Shown here in pieces: positions 16,674-19,729 of a stretch of DNA of 19,729 nt. A program made the position numbers and the translations under genes. The notes under the pieces were generated by a model. The model was not told the origin of the DNA. It saw only the letters and a list, made by a program, of their open reading frames with translations, and made no database searches. Source of the DNA: Geothermobacter sp964501815 (GTDB lineage: Bacteria > Desulfobacterota > Desulfuromonadia > Desulfuromonadales > Geothermobacteraceae). The stretch covers positions 1-19,729 of the forward strand of contig CAZCUR010000049.1 of NCBI GenBank assembly GCA_964501815.1, given 5' to 3'. Each line of letters begins with the position of its first letter. The first letter of the stretch is position 1.

Positions 16674-17618
16674 TCAGTCCCGCCGTTCCACCGCCCGCAG
16701 CACGGCGCTGCGGGAACGAACGTTGTACGCTATTTCAGCTTCCGTAGCCCGCAATGCCTTGCGGGTCAGCAACTTCACTTCAGGTTTCCGGCCGCACTGG
16801 CAGACCGGCAGACGCGGTGGACAGATACAACCGCGGGCGGCATCGCGAAACAGCTGCTTGACGATGCGGTCCTCCAGAGAATGAAAGCTGATGACGACCA
16901 TGCGGCCGCCCGGCTTCAGATAACGAATGCCCGCCTCAACCCCGGCCCGAACCTGATCCAGCTCGCCATTGACGGCAATGCGCAAGGCCTGAAACACCCG
17001 GGTGGCCGGATGAATGCGCCGGGCATCGCGTGACGGAGGCACAGTTTCCGCCACCAGGTCCGCCAGTTGTCTGGTGGTCAGGATCGGCTCCTCCTGACGC
17101 CGTTCGACGATCCTGCGGGCGATGCGCCGGGCAAAGCGCTCCTCGCCGTAATCCCGGAAAATGCGCGCCAGCTCCCCGGCATCGAGACGCGCCACCAGAT
17201 CGGCCGCCGATTCTCCCCGCGTCGGATCCATGCGCATGTCGAGCGGTCCGTCCTGGCGGAAGGAAAACCCCCGGCCCGCGCTGTCAAGCTGGTGCGAGGA
17301 GACACCAAGGTCAAGCAGCATACCGTCCAGCAGCCCGACCCCAAGATCATCCAGCACCCGGGGAAAATCGGCAAAAGCGCTGTGCACCAGGGCAACCCGG
17401 TCCCCGAAGGGTTTGAGCCGTTCGGCGGCCGCGGCCAGCGCCTCGGTATCCCGGTCGAGACCGATCAGCCGGCCATCCGGCGCGCTGGCCGCCAAAATCA
17501 GCGCGGCATGTCCTCCACCGCCGACCGTGCCGTCGAGATACACCCCGCCGGGACGCGGCCGCAGCAGCTCGACAACCTGCTCGGGCATCACCGGGCGATG
17601 GGCAAAGTCCACCGTCAT
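16674..17618 (-). CDS. rsmH: 16S rRNA (cytosine-1402-N4) methyltransferase RsmH (MraW)
   Basis: RsmH methylates N4 of C1402 in 16S rRNA, in the ribosomal P site, using S-adenosylmethionine. The 314-residue product has HRPVMPEQ (7-14), the SAM-binding DGTVGGGGH (29-37), DLGVSSHQLD (103-112), RGFSF (116-120), SFHSLEDR (244-251) and a C-terminal cysteine cluster CxC(x6)CxC (264-275), all family hallmarks. The ATG at 17618 is preferred; the TTG one codon earlier (17621) is possible. No clear ribosome binding site precedes it, and only four bases separate it from the mraZ stop, so its translation probably depends on ribosomes finishing mraZ. Confidence 0.96.
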   Translation of the reverse strand: MTVDFAHRPVMPEQVVELLRPRPGGVYLDGTVGGGGHAALILAASAPDGRLIGLDRDTEALAAAAERLKPFGDRVALVHSAFADFPRVLDDLGVGLLDGMLLDLGVSSHQLDSAGRGFSFRQDGPLDMRMDPTRGESAADLVARLDAGELARIFRDYGEERFARRIARRIVERRQEEPILTTRQLADLVAETVPPSRDARRIHPATRVFQALRIAVNGELDQVRAGVEAGIRYLKPGGRMVVISFHSLEDRIVKQLFRDAARGCICPPRLPVCQCGRKPEVKLLTRKALRATEAEIAYNVRSRSAVLRAVERRD

Positions 17619-17622
17619 CAAA

Positions 17623-18078
17623 TCAAAGACCGATGTTGTAGCGGGCCTGCGGGTTCTGGTTCAGACGCTCCTGAGCCTGAGCCCGCGCGTCGGCATGGCG
17701 CTGACGGGTCATAAGCCGGATTTTGTTGTTGACACCGATGGCCACGAACTCGCGCGCTTCCCCCACCAGACCAGCATGTTCACGCAGTGCCGGCGGCAAG
17801 AGAATCCGGCCCTGCTTGTCAAAGGTGCATTCCACCGCCGGCGAGACGGTGGTCAGATAGAGGTCTTCCTTGAACTGCCCGGGTTCCAGGGCTTCAATCT
17901 TTTCAACAATCTGCTTCCAAAGGGGCACGGGATAGCAATCCAGACAGCCATCGCCTTCCGTCACCACCAGACGGTCGTCACCGAAGGCACGCTGCAGCTC
18001 TTCCCGGAACCGGGCCGGGATACTGGCGCGCCCCTTGACGTCGAGGCTGTTGTAAAATTTCCCGCTGAAATTGACCAA
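17623..18078 (-). CDS. mraZ: Transcriptional regulator MraZ
   Basis: MraZ is a small DNA-binding protein that forms ring-shaped oligomers and regulates the dcw promoter in the species studied. The 151-residue product has two SpoVT/AbrB-type domains, each with the conserved DxxxR element: DVKGR at 13-17 and DKQGR at 87-91. I choose TTG at 18078, which gives a start (MVNFSGKFYNSLDVKGR) and length matching the family. AAGGGG stands about 10 bases upstream. The ATG at 18150 cannot be used because it lies inside the promoter -35 region. A GTG at 18111 lies almost on the predicted transcription start. It is the first gene of the cluster and probably autoregulatory. Confidence 0.93.
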   Translation of the reverse strand: MVNFSGKFYNSLDVKGRASIPARFREELQRAFGDDRLVVTEGDGCLDCYPVPLWKQIVEKIEALEPGQFKEDLYLTTVSPAVECTFDKQGRILLPPALREHAGLVGEAREFVAIGVNNKIRLMTRQRHADARAQAQERLNQNPQARYNIGL

Positions 18079-18085
18079 GGCGATT

Positions 18086-18115
18086 TGTCCCCTTTTGACA
18101 CCTTTCCCCACTCTT
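18086..18115 (-). promoter_or_regulatory. Candidate MraZ operator: three 10-base-phased repeats
   Basis: Between the predicted transcription start and the mraZ start codon, the minus strand reads in consecutive decamers AAGAGTGGGG, AAAGGTGTCA and AAAGGGGACA. The last two match at 8 of 10 positions; the first is weaker. MraZ in E. coli binds TGGG-type repeats with 10-base phasing, and the Mollicutes boxes contain AAAGTG. The phase, position and partial sequence fit such a site. The third repeat includes the ribosome binding site, so bound MraZ could block transcription. The assignment is inference from known MraZ sites. Confidence 0.55.
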
Positions 18116-18121
18116 GCTCGA

Positions 18122-18150
18122 AATATACTGGCCGGTCCAAGGGGTGTCAA
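18122..18150 (-). promoter_or_regulatory. Sigma70-type promoter of mraZ and the dcw operon
   Basis: On the minus strand TTGACA (18150-18145) is followed by a 17-base spacer and TATATT (18127-18122), so the -35 matches consensus fully and the -10 at five of six. Transcription would start near 18117-18115, leaving about 37 bases before the TTG start of mraZ. An AT-rich stretch directly upstream (about 18175-18151) could act as an UP element. No other equally good promoter was seen in the cluster gaps, so this is probably the main promoter for all sixteen genes. Confidence 0.82.
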
Positions 18151-18153
18151 GGA

Positions 18154-18169
18154 AATTTCACAATTTCTT
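18154..18169. repeat. AT-rich inverted repeat next to the mraZ -35
   Basis: On the minus strand GAAATT and AATTTC form a perfect 6-bp inverted repeat around GTGA, a few bases upstream of TTGACA. Its base composition suits an UP element for RNA polymerase alpha; its symmetry would also suit a small operator. The sequence does not decide between them. Confidence 0.45.
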
Positions 18170-18208
18170 AAGGGTTTAGCCGTCCCGGAAACATTTCAGA
18201 GCCACACG

Positions 18209-18244
18209 ACAGACGCCCCGGCAGAACACCTTTCCGGCGTCTGT
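18209..18244. repeat. 9-bp inverted repeat upstream of the mraZ promoter
   Basis: ACAGACGCC (18209-18217) is perfectly complementary to GGCGTCTGT (18236-18244), separated by 18 bases in which GG and CC could add two more pairs. Neither strand has a T run after it, so it is not an ordinary terminator. It lies 59 bases upstream of the -35 element and may be a protein-binding site or an RNA hairpin. Confidence 0.6.
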
Positions 18245-18347
18245 GGTGGCAAAAGGTGGGGACAAGAAGATAAGCTGTTGAAAATTTTGCGGGTTGGCAG
18301 TGGGGGCCGACGGAAGGCGGGCGCGGCTTGGCCCCAAACGGGCCGCG

Positions 18348-18368
18348 AAACAAACGGGATGACCCGCC
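18348..18368 (-). terminator. Weak terminator-like hairpin after the CNNM gene
   Basis: On the minus strand GGCGGG pairs with CCCGTT (four G-C pairs plus two G-T) around a TCAT loop, followed by TGTTT. It lies 22 bases after the stop codon of the upstream gene. The stem is short and the T tract interrupted, so termination may be partial and some transcripts could read into the dcw cluster. Confidence 0.35.
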
Positions 18369-18389
18369 GGGCCCGCGAAAGGCCGGATG

Positions 18390-19658
18390 TCACCCGGACG
18401 TCGGTTCGTCCTTGGCCAGCAGCCGCATTTCCAGCTCCTCGATGCGCTGCTGCTCCATGCGGCGCACCACCAGTTCGACCCCGTCCACCCGGCACACATC
18501 CCCCTCCTGCGGAATCCGCCCCAGATCCCGCAAAACGAAGCCGGCCAGGGTGGTGACGTGCTGTTCGGACAGGTCCAGATGGAAGCGCCTGTTGACCATG
18601 CGCACCGAAGCGCTGGCGTCGATCAGATAGCTGTTCGGTCCCAGCGGACGAATCAGGACTTCGTCATCGTCGTACTCATCCTGAATTTCGCCGACGATCT
18701 CCTCAACCACGTCCTCGAGGGTGACGATCCCCTCGACGCCGCCATACTCGTCGACCACCATGGCCAGATGCGCCCGGCGCTTGCGGAAGGAGTGCAGCAA
18801 CGCCTCAATCGGGGTCGACTCGGGCACAAAGAAGGGTCGACGCGCCAGTTTCTGCAGGGAAAACGCGTGGGGACGCTGGACGTAATCGAGGATCTCCTTG
18901 GAATGAATCACCCCGACCACATGGTCAAGATCGCCCTCGTACACCGGGAAACGGGAGTGCTTGGATTCCTGCACCACCGCCAGCACCTGATCGAAACTGC
19001 TGCCGGCTTCAATACCGACGACCTCGGTGCGCGGGATCATGACGTCGCGGACACAGATTTCGGCCAGCTCGAAGATGCCGTGCAGCATGCGGTGCTGCTC
19101 CTCGGCGACCACCCCCTCCTTTTCGCCGACATTGATCATCGCCCGAATTTCGTCGCCGGAGATCATCGGTCGCTCGGCCTCGTGGGGCATCAGCCGGGTG
19201 AGCAGGCCCGAAAAGAAGGTGACCAGGCTGATCACCGGCGCCAGCAGCCACAGCACCAGCTGAATCGGTCGCAGGGCGAAAAACGCAACCCGCTCCGGAT
19301 TGCGTTTGGCGTAAACCTTGGGGCAGACTTCGGCAAAAAGCAGCAACAGGGGGGTCAGAACAAGGATGGTCGCCAGCTCGCCGTGCTGGCTGCCAAACCA
19401 GGTGACGAACAGGGTGGTTGCAAAAACCGAGGCGGCAATATTGACGAGGTTGTTGCCGATGAGAATCCCGGAAAGCAGGCGGTCGGGCTGGGCGAGCAGC
19501 CGCTCGAGCTGTCTGGCGCCACGGCGTTTCTGCTCCACCAGATAATGAATCCGCAACCGGTCGAGGGCGGTCAGCGCGGTTTCCGAGCCGGAAAAAAAGG
19601 CGGAAAGCACAAAGAGAACAAAGAGGGCGCCCAGGCGCCAGTACTGATCGTCGGTCAT
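18390..19658 (-). CDS. CNNM/CBS/CorC-domain membrane protein (HlyC/CorC family)
   Basis: This family includes magnesium and cobalt efflux proteins such as MpfA and the CNNM transporters; older annotations call it hemolysin-related. The 422-residue product has an N-terminal CNNM (DUF21) membrane domain of about four helices with SGSETALTA (23-31) and EVCPKVYAKRNPE (110-122), a CBS pair (about 205-325, with VVDEYGGVEGIVT at 301-313) and a C-terminal CorC/HlyC domain (about 335-410). A divalent-cation efflux role is inferred from family; no substrate can be read from the sequence. The ATG at 19658 has TGGAG seven bases upstream. It has its own promoter and a 239-base gap to mraZ, so it is probably separately controlled. 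Confidence 0.9.
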   Translation of the reverse strand: MTDDQYWRLGALFVLFVLSAFFSGSETALTALDRLRIHYLVEQKRRGARQLERLLAQPDRLLSGILIGNNLVNIAASVFATTLFVTWFGSQHGELATILVLTPLLLLFAEVCPKVYAKRNPERVAFFALRPIQLVLWLLAPVISLVTFFSGLLTRLMPHEAERPMISGDEIRAMINVGEKEGVVAEEQHRMLHGIFELAEICVRDVMIPRTEVVGIEAGSSFDQVLAVVQESKHSRFPVYEGDLDHVVGVIHSKEILDYVQRPHAFSLQKLARRPFFVPESTPIEALLHSFRKRRAHLAMVVDEYGGVEGIVTLEDVVEEIVGEIQDEYDDDEVLIRPLGPNSYLIDASASVRMVNRRFHLDLSEQHVTTLAGFVLRDLGRIPQEGDVCRVDGVELVVRRMEQQRIEELEMRLLAKDEPTSG

Positions 19659-19684
19659 CGGTACTCCAGGTAGAAGCTGCTGGA

Positions 19685-19713
19685 ATTCTAACCTGTTTTC
19701 AGACAGTTGGCAA
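19685..19713 (-). promoter_or_regulatory. Sigma70-type promoter of the CNNM gene
   Basis: On the minus strand TTGCCA (19713-19708), a 17-base spacer and TAGAAT (19690-19685) each match consensus at five of six positions. The predicted start near 19678 leaves about 20 bases before the ATG, with room for the TGGAG ribosome binding site. The spacer carries a CTGT/ACAG inverted repeat that could be a small operator. Confidence 0.65.
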
Positions 19714-19729
19714 TCATCAGAACAGCGGC

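Larger units (their letters stand above)
18151..18389 (-). other. Structured gap upstream of mraZ
   Basis: These 239 bases hold no convincing protein gene. From the upstream gene toward mraZ, the minus strand shows a weak terminator-like hairpin (18368-18348), a GC-rich hairpin GGCCC/GGGCC with a 5-base loop (18344-18330), an AAAATTTT block (18288-18281), a 9-bp inverted repeat (18244-18209) and an AT-rich inverted repeat beside the -35 element. Small frames exist on both strands but lack ribosome binding sites. Confidence 0.5.

Noticed and set aside
18276..18284. DnaA-box-like TTTTCAACA on the minus strand before mraZ
   Set aside because: It is a single copy with two mismatches to TTATCCACA, with no cluster of boxes and no AT-rich unwinding region, so there is no case for an origin.
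18387..19673. 428-codon plus-strand frame over the CNNM gene
   Set aside because: It is antisense to a gene with clear CNNM, CBS and CorC domains, and has no motifs of its own.
19696..19709. LexA-like CTG...CAG inverted repeat
   Set aside because: The spacing is CTG-N8-CAG rather than the CTG-N10-CAG of the E. coli-type site, and the adjacent gene is not an SOS gene.
1..19729. Mobile elements, CRISPR arrays, tRNA or rRNA genes
   Set aside because: I looked for transposase-like products, regularly spaced repeats and RNA gene signatures and saw none; coding genes fill almost all of the window.

Overview
This window is one complete division and cell-wall (dcw) cluster, entirely on the minus strand, plus one gene upstream of it. 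All 17 protein genes read from high to low coordinates. They are intact by length and motif, with no sign of mobile DNA, CRISPR arrays, rRNA or tRNA. High GC content, a meso-diaminopimelate-type MurE (DNPR motif), a C-terminal PASTA domain on FtsI and the presence of murC-murB-ddl-ftsQ inside the cluster point to a Gram-negative bacterium. I would guess a Desulfuromonadales/Geobacter-like deltaproteobacterium; that placement is inference from recalled gene order and protein style, not from a search.

Layout in transcription order: (1) 19729-18390, a CNNM/CBS/CorC-type membrane protein gene with its own promoter at the window edge. (2) 18389-18151, a 239-base gap with a weak terminator-like hairpin, a GC-rich hairpin and a 9-bp inverted repeat. 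(3) 18150-18079, the mraZ control region: a near-consensus sigma70 promoter (TTGACA, 17-bp spacer, TATATT) followed by three 10-base-phased repeats that look like MraZ boxes. (4) mraZ, rsmH, ftsL, ftsI, murE, murF, mraY, murD, ftsW, murG, murC, murB, ddl, ftsQ, ftsA, ftsZ, from 18078 to 283. (5) A strong intrinsic terminator at 104-75, then 74 bases of unassigned sequence.

The genes form a single pathway. MurB and MurC-MurF build UDP-MurNAc-pentapeptide, with Ddl supplying D-Ala-D-Ala. MraY and MurG make lipid I and lipid II. FtsW polymerises and FtsI cross-links septal glycan. FtsL and FtsQ link this to the divisome, and FtsA anchors the FtsZ ring. MraZ is the likely autoregulator and RsmH is a 16S rRNA methyltransferase. 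Most junctions are 0-18 bases or overlap (ATGA or TGATG), so one long coupled transcript is likely. The exception is the 86-base ftsA-ftsZ spacer, which carries two tandem stem-loops.

I do not see an undescribed system here. The observations most worth checking are the mraZ operator and promoter, the ftsA-ftsZ spacer hairpins, and the structured gap upstream of mraZ. I checked the gaps for promoters but did not scan the coding regions exhaustively for internal ones.
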